A stretch of DNA of 64,000 nt. Origin: Rhodococcus sp. H36-A4 (GTDB lineage: Bacteria > Actinomycetota > Actinomycetes > Mycobacteriales > Mycobacteriaceae). Both the position numbers and the translations under genes were made by a program. The notes beneath the pieces were generated by a model. That model was not told the DNA's origin, did not search any database, and saw nothing but the letters and a program-made list of their open reading frames with translations. The stretch covers positions 496,001-560,000 of the forward strand of contig NZ_JAPVLQ010000001.1 in assembly GCF_027158005.1 (NCBI RefSeq), written 5' to 3'. Of the stretch, positions 26,542 to 34,808 are shown one piece after another; position 1 is the stretch's first letter; each line of letters opens with the position of its first letter.

Positions 26542-27018
26542 TCAGGTGATGCCTGGACGCAGTTCCTCGTGATGCGCACGCATCGAGTCGATCAAAGCGA
26601 CGAAAACTCGATGAGCCGCAGCAAGATCCGAGTCGGGCACTTGGGCAAGCGCAGAATTGGTCCGCATACCGAGTGGACCGAAGAATTCACGTGCGACGGC
26701 CATGCCGTGGTCGGCATAACGAAGAATCACTTTTCGACGGTCACGTTCGTCTTTTTCCCGTCGAATGTGACCCGACTCGATCATCCGCTCGACCAAGTAC
26801 GTCATAGCTGCCGACGACAATCCGAGCCGAGCGCCGAGTTCGCCCGTCGTCAGCGGCGTGCCTTCGACGTCGGCGACCATGATCAGGAGCAGTGCACGAA
26901 AATCGTTGTGTCGCAGTTCGTGTTGCGCGCTGAATGCGCGCCCGATCTCCTCGGAGACGGCAGACAGCGCACGTACGTCGGACGAGATTTTCGATTCCAG
27001 CTCGCGTCGATCGGCCAC
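26542..27018 (-). CDS. MarR family transcriptional regulator
   Basis: A 158-aa winged-helix regulator. The recognition region 'LTTGELGARLGLSSAAMTYLVERMIESGHI' (in part) is followed by the wing 'REKDERDRRKVILRY'. It is divergent from the MMPL gene across 99 bp containing a TCTCA-n5-TGAGA palindrome next to the MMPL start. It is therefore probably the repressor of the MMPL–lipocalin operon. The ligand is unknown. Confidence 0.9.
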   Translation of the reverse strand: MADRRELESKISSDVRALSAVSEEIGRAFSAQHELRHNDFRALLLIMVADVEGTPLTTGELGARLGLSSAAMTYLVERMIESGHIRREKDERDRRKVILRYADHGMAVAREFFGPLGMRTNSALAQVPDSDLAAAHRVFVALIDSMRAHHEELRPGIT

Positions 27019-27092
27019 TGCGGTCCTCTCTCTTCGAAGATGCGCTCAGACTATCCGCACGCCGAGTGGGTGATCTTGCCGGTTGATTAATG

Positions 27093-27107
27093 TCTCAGTT
27101 AGTGAGA
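27093..27107. promoter_or_regulatory. Candidate MarR operator upstream of the MMPL gene
   Basis: TCTCA-GTTAG-TGAGA is a perfect 5-bp inverted repeat with flanking AT-rich bases, ending 10 bp before the GTG start of the transporter gene. A dimer bound here would block initiation of the MMPL operon, and it could also act on the divergent marR. Confidence 0.5.
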
Positions 27108-27117
27108 TTGTTTTCCG

Positions 27118-29223
27118 GTGGACAGCTCACGCCGCGACGACGGCTTCTGGATTGGATTCGCCCGGATTGTCACCTCACGCCGGTCGTGGGCAGTCGCGCT
27201 CGCCGTCCTGGTGCTCTCACTAGGGTTCATGGCCCTCGTCGGTGAGAACGACTCGGCCGGAAGCGCACCATCCTCGGTACCACCGGAAGCAGAGTCCGCC
27301 CAGGTCACCGAGCTGCTGACCCAATTCCCCGGCGCGGACACCGCACCCGCGATACTCGTCGTCAGTCGATCCGATGGCGAGGTGCTGTCGGAGGCCGACC
27401 TGGCCGCCGCGCAACAAGCCCTCGATCGGACCGCGGTCGCCGCGGGCACCGACGCCGGTTCGCCTCCGCTCGTGCCGGCACCCGACGGCAAAGCAACGCT
27501 CGGCCTGGTTCCGATAGACAGTTCGCTGTCCGGGTTCACACTCGACGACCTCGTCACCTCACTGCGCACCGCTGCCGTCGACGGCCTTCCCGACGGCCTC
27601 GACGCGCAGGTGACCGGCGGACCGGCATTCGGTGCCGACATCGCGAACTCCTTCTCCGGCGCCAACTTCACCCTTCTCGCGGTCACCGCACTCGTGGTCG
27701 CGATCCTTCTCATCGTGACGTACAGATCGCCTGTTCTGTGGCTGGTTCCGCTCCTCGTCATCGGCTTCGGCGATCGCGTCGCCACCTCTGTCGGAACGGC
27801 ACTCGCCGAGGTGACAGGCCTGTCGTTCGACGGCTCCACCTCCGGCATAACCAGCGTTCTGGTGTTCGGAGCGGGTACGAACTACGCGTTGCTGTTGATT
27901 TCGAGATATCGGGAAGAGTTGCGTACCGAGTCCGATCATCGACGTGCACTTGCCCGAGCCGTCCGCCACGCCGGGCCTGCAATTCTCGCCAGCAACGCCA
28001 CCGTCGTGCTGGCACTGCTGACGCTGCTCCTGGCAATCCTGCCCAGCACCCGCAGCTTGGGTGCACTCGCGGCGGCAGGCCTCGTCGTCGCGGCCGTGTT
28101 CGTCCTCCTCGTCCTCCCTCCACTGCTGGCGCTGTTCGGCCGCAAATTGTTCTGGCCCTTCATCCCGGGCCCTGACGATCGCGACACCGCCACCTCGGGG
28201 GCCTGGTTCTCGATCGCGGCCGCAGTGTCACGACATCCGGCCCGCACCGCATCGATCACGATCGTCGCCCTTCTCGCCTGTGCCGGTGCGCTTTTCGGAA
28301 CTGGAATCGGCTTGTCGCAGACCGAACAGTTCCGCGTGACCGCCGAATCCGTCGAAGGCTTCGAAACACTCTCCGAGCACTTCCCCGCAGGTCTGGCCGA
28401 TCCGACGACAGTGGTCGGAAAGACCGATTCGGCTGCCGAGATCGAGTCCGTCCTGGCAGCCGACGACGCCATCACCTCGTTCACCCGTGGCACCGACTCC
28501 GGCACCGGCCTGACTCGATGGTCCGTCGTATCCGACTCGCCGCCCGCATCCGAGGAAGCGTTCGCCGTCATCGAGGACCTACGAGGTGCACTGAAGGACA
28601 TTCCCGATGCCGAGGCGCTCGTCGGCGGCAGTGACGCCCAAGCCCTCGACACCAGTGACGCCGCCGCCAGGGACCGTCTCGTCGTAGTGCCCGCCATCCT
28701 GATCGTCGTTCTCGCCGTGCTGCTCGTGTTGCTACGCGCAGTCGTCGCCCCGCTGGTACTCGTCGGCACGACGGTTCTCAGCGCACTCGCGGCCTTGGGC
28801 ATCGGGAGCTGGGTGAGCCTGCACATCTTCGGATTCCCGGCTCTCGACGACAACGTTCCGCTGTTCGCCTTCCTGTTCCTGGTCGCCCTCGGCGTCGACT
28901 ACACGATCTTTCTCGTCACGCGTACCAGGGAAGAGACGCCCGGCCACGGCACGCGTTCGGCCATCGTGCGCGCGGTGGGCGCCACCGGTGGTGTCATCAC
29001 GAGTGCGGGCATCGTGCTGGCCGCAGTGTTCTGCGTGCTCGGCGTCCTTCCGCTCATCACGCTGACTCAGTTGGGCATCATCGTCGGCCTCGGCATTCTG
29101 CTGGACACCTTCGTGGTGCGCACGTTGGTCATTCCAGCCCTGTTCACCCTTATCGGCCCGGGGATATGGTGGCCGAACACATTCGATTCCAGCAGTACCG
29201 AACTGGTGGGACAAAAGGAGTGA
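27118..29223 (+). CDS. MMPL family RND transporter
   Basis: A 701-aa RND-type membrane protein with two repeats of one helix, an extracytoplasmic domain and a helical bundle. The first half contains 'FGAGTNYALLLISRYREEL' and the second 'LGVDYTIFLVTRTREE', the conserved proton-relay helices (GT/GVDY). Mycobacterial relatives export lipids or siderophores, while smaller actinobacterial MMPLs are poorly known. The GTG start directly follows the MarR operator candidate. The downstream lipocalin gene starts 5 nt after its stop, which suggests handling of a hydrophobic molecule. Confidence 0.88.
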   Translation: MDSSRRDDGFWIGFARIVTSRRSWAVALAVLVLSLGFMALVGENDSAGSAPSSVPPEAESAQVTELLTQFPGADTAPAILVVSRSDGEVLSEADLAAAQQALDRTAVAAGTDAGSPPLVPAPDGKATLGLVPIDSSLSGFTLDDLVTSLRTAAVDGLPDGLDAQVTGGPAFGADIANSFSGANFTLLAVTALVVAILLIVTYRSPVLWLVPLLVIGFGDRVATSVGTALAEVTGLSFDGSTSGITSVLVFGAGTNYALLLISRYREELRTESDHRRALARAVRHAGPAILASNATVVLALLTLLLAILPSTRSLGALAAAGLVVAAVFVLLVLPPLLALFGRKLFWPFIPGPDDRDTATSGAWFSIAAAVSRHPARTASITIVALLACAGALFGTGIGLSQTEQFRVTAESVEGFETLSEHFPAGLADPTTVVGKTDSAAEIESVLAADDAITSFTRGTDSGTGLTRWSVVSDSPPASEEAFAVIEDLRGALKDIPDAEALVGGSDAQALDTSDAAARDRLVVVPAILIVVLAVLLVLLRAVVAPLVLVGTTVLSALAALGIGSWVSLHIFGFPALDDNVPLFAFLFLVALGVDYTIFLVTRTREETPGHGTRSAIVRAVGATGGVITSAGIVLAAVFCVLGVLPLITLTQLGIIVGLGILLDTFVVRTLVIPALFTLIGPGIWWPNTFDSSSTELVGQKE

Positions 29224-29228
29224 AATCC

Positions 29229-29855
29229 ATGAAGGTACATTCGATGCTCACACGCGCGCTCGTTGCCGGCGCGTGCGCCACGGGGATGCTGCTCGCCGGC
29301 GGAATCGCTCAGGCAGCACCTGCCCCGTCGGGTTCGGCCGGATTCGAACCCCTCGCCCCCATTCCGTCCCTCGATGTCGATCGATACCAGGGAACCTGGA
29401 ATCAAATTGCCGCGGTACCGCAGCCGTTCAACCTCGAATGCGCGCGCGACACGCAAGCCAAGTACACCCTGCTCGATCCGGCCAACGTGCGCGTGGAGAA
29501 CACGTGCACCACTTGGAACGGGGACCAGAACTACATTCTCGGAAACGCCCGCGTCAATGACACGGTGACGAATGCCCAGCTGCACGTGAGCTTTCCGGGT
29601 GTTCCCACCCAGGAGAACCCCGAAGGGCCGACCAACTACATCGTCGCCTACATCGCGGACGACTACTCCTGGGCGTTCGTCGGAGATCCGTTCCGGACTT
29701 CGGGTTTCGTCCTGTCCCGCTCATCAGAAGCGAGCCCGGAGAAGTTCCGTGAAATCCGTGCCGTCGCAGAATCGCTCGGCTACAACTCGTGCCTGATCCT
29801 CACCTCGCCGACACCGGGCGGAGCGGCGGGCATACAGCCTCTCTGCACCGTCTAG
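29229..29855 (+). CDS. Secreted lipocalin family protein
   Basis: A 208-aa protein with a Sec signal peptide (MLTRALVAGACATGMLLAGG..., cleavage likely after 'AQAAPA'). A Blc-like lipocalin domain follows: 'LDVDRYQGTWNQIAAVPQPF' is the G-x-W first strand and 'YIVAYIADDYSWAFVGDP' the late strand motif. No lipobox cysteine is present, so it is probably secreted rather than lipid-anchored. AAAGGAG lies 8 nt upstream of the ATG. Cotranscription with the MMPL transporter suggests it carries or scavenges the exported hydrophobic ligand outside the membrane. Confidence 0.88.
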   Translation: MKVHSMLTRALVAGACATGMLLAGGIAQAAPAPSGSAGFEPLAPIPSLDVDRYQGTWNQIAAVPQPFNLECARDTQAKYTLLDPANVRVENTCTTWNGDQNYILGNARVNDTVTNAQLHVSFPGVPTQENPEGPTNYIVAYIADDYSWAFVGDPFRTSGFVLSRSSEASPEKFREIRAVAESLGYNSCLILTSPTPGGAAGIQPLCTV

Positions 29856-29861
29856 GGCTTC

Positions 29862-29908
29862 GCATGTGGGTGGAATCAGCTCTCGGCGAGGGCGTTCCAC
29901 TCACATGC
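29862..29908. terminator. Terminator-like hairpin after the lipocalin gene
   Basis: Arms GCATGTGGGTGGAA (29862–29875) and TTCCACTCACATGC (29895–29908) pair over 14 positions with one mismatch. The hairpin begins 6 nt after the lipocalin stop. No T-tract follows on the plus strand, so it may act as an intrinsic stop of the T-less actinobacterial kind or as an mRNA 3' stabiliser. Confidence 0.6.
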
Positions 29909-29917
29909 GATCAGTCG

Positions 29918-29969
29918 CATCACTCGACCGCATTACTCGACCGCATTATTCGACCGCATTATTCGACGT
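29918..29969. repeat. Four-copy 13-bp tandem repeat
   Basis: The units CATCACTCGACCG, CATTACTCGACCG, CATTATTCGACCG and CATTATTCGACGT follow each other without gaps. The last unit supplies the stop codon and final residues of the minus-strand marR gene, so the array looks like duplications of that gene's 3' end. Confidence 0.85.
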
Positions 29970-30459
29970 TGAGCGCGACCTTCCGCAGCAGGTGCGCCAA
30001 CGTCTCTGTTTCCTCCCGGTTCAACCCGTCGAGCAGTTCACGATCACGCGCGAGTCGTAACGGAAAGACGGTGTCGACCAATTCGATACCGGCAGCAGTG
30101 AGTTGCAACAGCACAACTCGCGCATCGCGGTCCAGGCCGAGTCGCTCGACCAAACCTTCCCTCACCAGACGTTCCGAGATCTTGGTGGTGGATGCCCCAC
30201 TGAGCATCGTCACCGAGGTCACTTCGCTCGCTCGTAGTGGTCGTCGGGCTCGGCGCAGCGCGCTCAAGACGTCGAACTCGGCCCTCGACACTCCACTCGG
30301 CGCGAGTGTGGAATCGAGTAGGTGGTTGGCCTGGGCGGCAATCCTTCCGATTCGCGCGAGTACCTCGATCGGCGAGGTGTCGGTGTCCGGAAAAAGGGCG
30401 ACCCACTCGCGCCGAACCTGGTCCACGAAGTCTCCGCCAGATTGCTGCACCGAGGTCAT
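29959..30459 (-). CDS. MarR family transcriptional regulator
   Basis: A 166-aa winged-helix regulator: 'GVSRAEFDVLSALRRA', recognition segment 'LRASEVTSVTMLSGASTTKI' and wing 'RLGLDRDARVVLLQLT'. The ATG at 30459 is preceded by AAGGTGG. The frame is open far upstream but shadows the FUSC gene there. It is divergent from the FUSC gene, with two palindromes in the 73-bp gap, so it probably represses that exporter-like protein. A tandem 13-bp repeat array overlaps its stop codon. Confidence 0.88.
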   Translation of the reverse strand: MTSVQQSGGDFVDQVRREWVALFPDTDTSPIEVLARIGRIAAQANHLLDSTLAPSGVSRAEFDVLSALRRARRPLRASEVTSVTMLSGASTTKISERLVREGLVERLGLDRDARVVLLQLTAAGIELVDTVFPLRLARDRELLDGLNREETETLAHLLRKVALNVE

Positions 30460-30496
30460 GTCATCCACCTTACGGCCCAGGTCACAGACGGCAGCA

Positions 30497-30528
30497 TTTA
30501 CTTCACTAGTAAAATACTTATAAAGTAT
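30497..30528. promoter_or_regulatory. Two adjacent palindromes (MarR operator candidates) and overlapping -10 region
   Basis: TTTACT-TCACT-AGTAAA (30497–30513) is followed immediately by ATACTT-ATA-AAGTAT (30514–30528). Both have perfect 6-bp arms. The second ends 5 bp before the GTG of the FUSC gene and overlaps the AT-rich sequence most likely to serve as its -10 element, so the mRNA may be leaderless. Confidence 0.6.
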
Positions 30529-30532
30529 CCGG

Positions 30533-31912
30533 GTGCCTGTTTCCGATACCCGACTCGCCCACACCCGTTCTGCGCTCGCCCACGCCACTTCCCGAGCGGC
30601 CTGGCGCCAGGCGATGACGCTCGGGCAGGCTGATGCGACTATCGCGCCAGCCCTGCGCGTCGGCGCCGCCGTCGCCGTCGTCCTCGTCGGCGGAGGCATT
30701 CTCGGCAGGCCCGAACTCGCCGGGTTCGCTGCGCTGGGCGCCCTGAGCAGTGCCTTCGCGCGACACGAGCCGTACCCACGGCGCGCAGGAAAGTTGGCGC
30801 TCGTCGGCGGCTCGATAGTTCTCTGGGCGACACTGGGCGCCGCGCTGGGCACGATGACGGACTCCTCCACCCTCGAGATAGTCGCAATCTCCCTGACAGC
30901 CGGAGTCGCGGCACTCGTCCTGTCGGCCTTCTCGATAACCGGACCCGGCCCTGTCATCCTCGTGTTCGCTTCGACCGCTGCTGTCGGGTTCGCGAGCGCC
31001 ACCGGGGACGTGGCCGAAGTGTTCGTTTCGGTGTCCATCGGTGCTGCCATCGGATGGGTGGCAGCAATGCTCCCGGCATTGCTGCATCCGGTCGGGCCCG
31101 GTCAACTCGCGGTCGCCCGCGCTCTCGCGGCCACCGACTCCAGACAAGACGGCATCGCCCGAGCATCGATCGAACGCGCTCGCGTAATCGTCGCACTCAA
31201 TGCCCGGCCGACCTCGCGCGCACACAGCCTCGGACTGACTGCTCTCCTCGACGACGCCGAGCACCTGCTCGACGCCTGGGCACGCGACGAAGATCCCACT
31301 CATGCAGCAGAAATCCTCGCTCACGAGCGCGCACTGCGAAAGATGCGCAGGTACGACGCGTTACCGATGCGGGCTGCCGAGCTCGCCGCCAAGCCTGAAA
31401 ACTTCTTTGCCGTCGGCGTGCGCTCGTTGACATCACGTTCCCTGGTGGACAACGCGGCACGCATCGTTCTCGCCTCGTTGCTGGCCGCATGGTGCGCAAC
31501 TGCTTTCGGCTTCGAGCACCCGTTGTGGGCGACCATGGGCGCGATGGCGGCCATGCAGGGCATCACTTTTCACACGACGGTCGAACGCGGCATTCAGCGG
31601 CTACTCGGCAATGTCGGCGGCGCGGTGATCGCCGCCGCACTGATTGCAGTTGCGCTCGGATACTGGCAGACGACGGTCGCCATCATCGCTCTGCAGATCG
31701 TTGCCGAACTCCTCGTCATGAAGAACTACGCCCTCACCACGATCGCCGTCACCCCGATGGCGTTGCTTCTGACCGGGATAGCCGGCCAGCTCTCCCCCAC
31801 CGTCGCGCTCAGTAGGGTCGGCGACACCCTCATCGGTGTCCTGATCGGGATCGTCGTCGCTGCCCTCACCATCGGAATCGGAGATCGCCAGCACGAGAAC
31901 GCACTGGCCTAG
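30533..31912 (+). CDS. FUSC family membrane protein (aromatic acid exporter-like)
   Basis: A 459-aa protein with two clusters of membrane helices separated by a soluble helical region (about residues 185–300). 'FAALGALSSAFARHEPYPRRAGKL' and 'HPLWATMGAMAAMQGITFHTTVERGIQR' (in part) are the FUSC/YccS-type repeated signatures. Related proteins such as AaeB export aromatic carboxylic acids. The substrate here is unknown. The GTG start lies right after the double operator. It has no membrane-fusion partner, as expected for a Gram-positive-type envelope. Confidence 0.85.
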   Translation: MPVSDTRLAHTRSALAHATSRAAWRQAMTLGQADATIAPALRVGAAVAVVLVGGGILGRPELAGFAALGALSSAFARHEPYPRRAGKLALVGGSIVLWATLGAALGTMTDSSTLEIVAISLTAGVAALVLSAFSITGPGPVILVFASTAAVGFASATGDVAEVFVSVSIGAAIGWVAAMLPALLHPVGPGQLAVARALAATDSRQDGIARASIERARVIVALNARPTSRAHSLGLTALLDDAEHLLDAWARDEDPTHAAEILAHERALRKMRRYDALPMRAAELAAKPENFFAVGVRSLTSRSLVDNAARIVLASLLAAWCATAFGFEHPLWATMGAMAAMQGITFHTTVERGIQRLLGNVGGAVIAAALIAVALGYWQTTVAIIALQIVAELLVMKNYALTTIAVTPMALLLTGIAGQLSPTVALSRVGDTLIGVLIGIVVAALTIGIGDRQHENALA

Positions 31913-31965
31913 AGCGTCCCTACGTCCGGTGAGACGGTGTTACCGTGCAGTTCGAATCGACGAGC

Positions 31966-34029
31966 ATGGGGGCAATCGTAGTGAATTCAGGACTCGGTAG
32001 ACGATCATTTCTCGCCGCCACCGGGGTCGCGGCCCTCGGGGCTGCGACCCTTGGGAGTGCGACCCTCGGGAGCGCGGGGCGAGCGTGGGCGGCACCGGGA
32101 GGTCTCGAAGTCGGCCGAGGCATCGGTGACATGACAGGTGAACCGCTCGGTGCCGGAATGAACGGGTACGCAGTGCTGGAGCAGTCATCGGCAGGCCTGC
32201 ACCTGCGGCAGCGTGCGCGGGCGTTCGTGTTCGTCGACGCCGCCTCGGCGCAGCGACTCGTGCATGTGACGTGCGAGGTCGGCCTCATGTTCGAAAGCAT
32301 TCTCGAAGAAGTGCTTCGGCGTCTTTCCGCTCGCTTCGGCGACCTCTACCACCGAGGGAACGTCCTGCTCTCGGCTACGCACACCCATGCCGCCCCCGGC
32401 GGAACCGACGGCCACCTCTTGGTGGACATCACCACGCTCGGCTTCCGGCCGATCACCTTCGAGTCCAACGTTGCGGGCATCGTGGACGCGATCGTGCGGG
32501 CTCACGACGACGTGCAACCCGGTCAGGTCTCGATCACCACCGGATCCTTGACCGATGCTGGAGTAAATCGCTCTCCCAAGGCGTTCGATCGAGATCCGAT
32601 CTCGGACACCTCTCGATTCCCGGGCAAGATCGATCCGCGATCGGTCAACCTACAGGTGATGCGGGACGGCGAACTGGCGGGCATCATCAACTGGTTCGCC
32701 ACCCACGGCACGTCGATGAAGGCCACGAACACCTTGGTCAGCACCGACAACAAGGGATATGCAGCATGGCACTGGGAGCGTGAGGTCGAGAAAGTCGACT
32801 ACCGCAACCCCAGCTTCGTCGCCGCATTCTGCCAAAGCACCCCCGGCGACATCACACCCAACCTTGACAGGCAGCCCGGGACCGGTCCGACGACCGATGA
32901 ATTCGAGAACACCCGCATCATCGGCATGCGGCAATTCGATACTGCGCGTGCGCAAACCGAGTCCGCTGCGAGCGCCGTCGGCACCGGCATCGATGTCCGG
33001 TGGGCATATGCAGACTTCTCCGGCTTCACTGTCCGACCGGAGTTCACCGGCGATGGCCGCACCCACACCACCAGCCCCGCAGCTCTCGGTGCCGCCTTCG
33101 CGGCGTCGAGCCAGGAGGACGGCGGTGGACTGCCGGAGCTCGGCCTTCAAGAGGGCGAACGCGGCGGCAATCCCGCACTGGCAGCTCTCAGCGCGGTGGT
33201 GATGCCGCAGTGGCTACGAGATGCTCATGCCCCGAAGGACATCCTTCTCCCCGTCGGATTGATACCAGGAATCGTGCAGCAGCAGCTTCCTTTTCACCTC
33301 GCGCGGCTGGGCGGTTTCTTCCTGTTCTCCTGCCCGTTCGAGCCGACCATTGTCGCGGGCTCACGCTTGCGGACAGCACTGGCCGACACACTCGGCGTCG
33401 ACGCCGATCAGATCGTCGTGCAGGGATACACCAACGGCTACGGCCATTATCTGACCACCCCCGAGGAATACGACCAGCAGGACTACGAAGGCGGCGCGAC
33501 ACCGTTCGGCCGTTGGCAACTGCCGGCAACCGTCCAAATCGCCGTCGACCTCGCAGCCGCCATGCGAGATGGCAGGGCCGTCGACAACGGCACTTCGCAG
33601 CCCGACCTGACCGGCGCGATACCGAACTCTCCCAGCGGAATCGCGTTCGTCGACCTTCCGGCTCCTGGCAGGGCATTCGGCGACGTCCTGAGTCAGCCGG
33701 CCCCGCAGTACGACGTCGGCGCACATGTCGCCGTACGGTTTTCCGGTGCGAACCCCAACTCGAATCTGCGACGCGACGACACCTACTTGGCCGTGGAGCG
33801 AGCCGACGGTGCGAATTGGGTTCGAGAGTACGACGACAGTGACTGGTACACCACCATCGTCTTCGACAACTCTGGGCCGATCACCGACACCACGATCGCG
33901 TGGGATGTCCCCGCTTCGCAGCAGTCCGGGCGCTACCGCATCGTGTATTTCGGTGATGCCCGGTCGATCGATGGCCGGCTCACACCGTTCACGGGAACCT
34001 CTGCCGAATTCGAGATCCTGTCGTCGTGA
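31966..34029 (+). CDS. Neutral/alkaline ceramidase, Tat-exported
   Basis: A 687-aa enzyme of the neutral ceramidase family, which cleaves the N-acyl bond of ceramide. A twin-arginine signal 'GRRSFLAATGVAALG' precedes 'AWAAPGGLEVGRGIGDMTG', the normal mature start. Zinc and active-site motifs are visible: 'LLSATHTHAAPGG', 'INWFATHGTSM', 'QSTPGDITPNLDR' (catalytic serine region; here threonine follows GDI) and 'GYTNGYGHYLTTPEEYD'. A C-terminal immunoglobulin-like domain completes the usual architecture. I chose the ATG at 31966; GTG codons at 31945 and 31981 are alternatives. Mycobacterium tuberculosis Rv0669c is a homologue. Confidence 0.9.
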   Translation: MGAIVVNSGLGRRSFLAATGVAALGAATLGSATLGSAGRAWAAPGGLEVGRGIGDMTGEPLGAGMNGYAVLEQSSAGLHLRQRARAFVFVDAASAQRLVHVTCEVGLMFESILEEVLRRLSARFGDLYHRGNVLLSATHTHAAPGGTDGHLLVDITTLGFRPITFESNVAGIVDAIVRAHDDVQPGQVSITTGSLTDAGVNRSPKAFDRDPISDTSRFPGKIDPRSVNLQVMRDGELAGIINWFATHGTSMKATNTLVSTDNKGYAAWHWEREVEKVDYRNPSFVAAFCQSTPGDITPNLDRQPGTGPTTDEFENTRIIGMRQFDTARAQTESAASAVGTGIDVRWAYADFSGFTVRPEFTGDGRTHTTSPAALGAAFAASSQEDGGGLPELGLQEGERGGNPALAALSAVVMPQWLRDAHAPKDILLPVGLIPGIVQQQLPFHLARLGGFFLFSCPFEPTIVAGSRLRTALADTLGVDADQIVVQGYTNGYGHYLTTPEEYDQQDYEGGATPFGRWQLPATVQIAVDLAAAMRDGRAVDNGTSQPDLTGAIPNSPSGIAFVDLPAPGRAFGDVLSQPAPQYDVGAHVAVRFSGANPNSNLRRDDTYLAVERADGANWVREYDDSDWYTTIVFDNSGPITDTTIAWDVPASQQSGRYRIVYFGDARSIDGRLTPFTGTSAEFEILSS

Positions 34030-34082
34030 CCTTGTTGTGATTATTCTGTGACCGATACGTAATGGTCGCTTGGGTTGGCTGT

Positions 34083-34138
34083 GTCCCCGAGAGGGGAACG
34101 TAGAGGACGGTGCTGCGGCGGAACCAGTTCCACGCAGC
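34083..34138 (+). promoter_or_regulatory. Two hairpins in the leader of the secreted protein gene
   Basis: CCCC-GAGA-GGGG (34085–34096) and a longer bulged hairpin (34112–34138, arms GCTGCG..GGAAC and GTTCC..CGCAGC) lie 35–90 nt upstream of the start codon. They could be the ceramidase terminator followed by leader structure, or part of one structured 5' UTR. No known riboswitch class was recognised. Confidence 0.4.
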
Positions 34139-34172
34139 CCACCTTTACCAACGACCTATCGGGAGGCTCGAC

Positions 34173-34667
34173 ATGTCCACAGCCAGGATGACAGCAGTGA
34201 AGAGAAGTCTGGGCGGCGTAGCGGCCATCGGCACAGCACTGGCGTTCGCCGCACTCGTTCCTGCGACGGCGTCCGCCGCCCCGGTCGGATGTACGACCGC
34301 ACCGGGCGGCAACGCTGAAGCGTCGCTGGTCGGAAGCTCACAGTGCGACAGTCAGGCCGACGCCACCAGCGCGGCAGCCGGATACGGGTTCGAAGGCTGG
34401 GGATCTGCCAACGCCATGGCGAACGCAGCAGCACTCGCTCTCGGATTCAACGGCGGCACCGCCGTAGCGGACGGCACGGCAGGCGGAGGACCGGCGGCGA
34501 TCGCTTTCGGACCGGGCAGCTTCGCGGACAACTCGGCCGTAGGGCCAGGGCTGTCCATCGCGATTGCCGGCCCAGGTGCCACCATCACGCTGACCCCCAC
34601 CGGGGCCGTATGCCAGGGACCCGGCATCGCGGGGAGCTTCACCACCCTGCAGGGCTGCATCGGCTGA
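34173..34667 (+). CDS. Small secreted protein, DUF6764-like
   Basis: A 164-aa protein with a Sec signal peptide ('GGVAAIGTALAFAALVPATA', cleavage near ASA|AP). The mature part is small, Gly/Ala-rich and contains four cysteines (VGCTT, SQCDS, AVCQG, QGCIG), which may form two disulfides. The pattern 'AAGYGFEGWGSANAMANAAA' with later 'GPGLSIAIAGPGA' resembles a Rhodococcus secreted family I believe is DUF6764; function is unknown. GGGAGG lies 7 nt before the ATG. It is followed by a strong hairpin and appears monocistronic. Confidence 0.7.
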   Translation: MSTARMTAVKRSLGGVAAIGTALAFAALVPATASAAPVGCTTAPGGNAEASLVGSSQCDSQADATSAAAGYGFEGWGSANAMANAAALALGFNGGTAVADGTAGGGPAAIAFGPGSFADNSAVGPGLSIAIAGPGATITLTPTGAVCQGPGIAGSFTTLQGCIG

Positions 34668-34696
34668 CCTGATCTCAGCACAGGTTCTACGAAGAA

Positions 34697-34739
34697 AACT
34701 ACGTTCTCGCGCTCCGCACCCGAGCGCGAGAACGTAGTT
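34697..34739. terminator. Perfect 17-bp hairpin after the secreted protein gene
   Basis: Arms 34697–34713 and 34723–34739 pair perfectly over 17 bp around a 9-nt loop, starting 30 nt after the stop codon. It lacks a T-tract. The stem strength and position make it the likely transcription end of the preceding gene. Confidence 0.75.
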
Positions 34740-34808
34740 GCATTCACGCAGGTCCAGCGGCGCTTAAGCTACCGACATGCGTACCGATGGCGTGCAGCAG
34801 GCGGATAG

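Noticed and set aside
27099-27848. Minus-strand 249-codon frame inside the MMPL gene
   Set aside because: It is an antisense shadow caused by GC-rich codon bias. The Ser/Thr/Ala-rich translation has no domain resemblance.
31934-31946. ACGGT-GTT-ACCGT palindrome before the ceramidase gene as an operator
   Set aside because: The arms are short and no regulator gene is adjacent, so chance is likely in GC-rich DNA.
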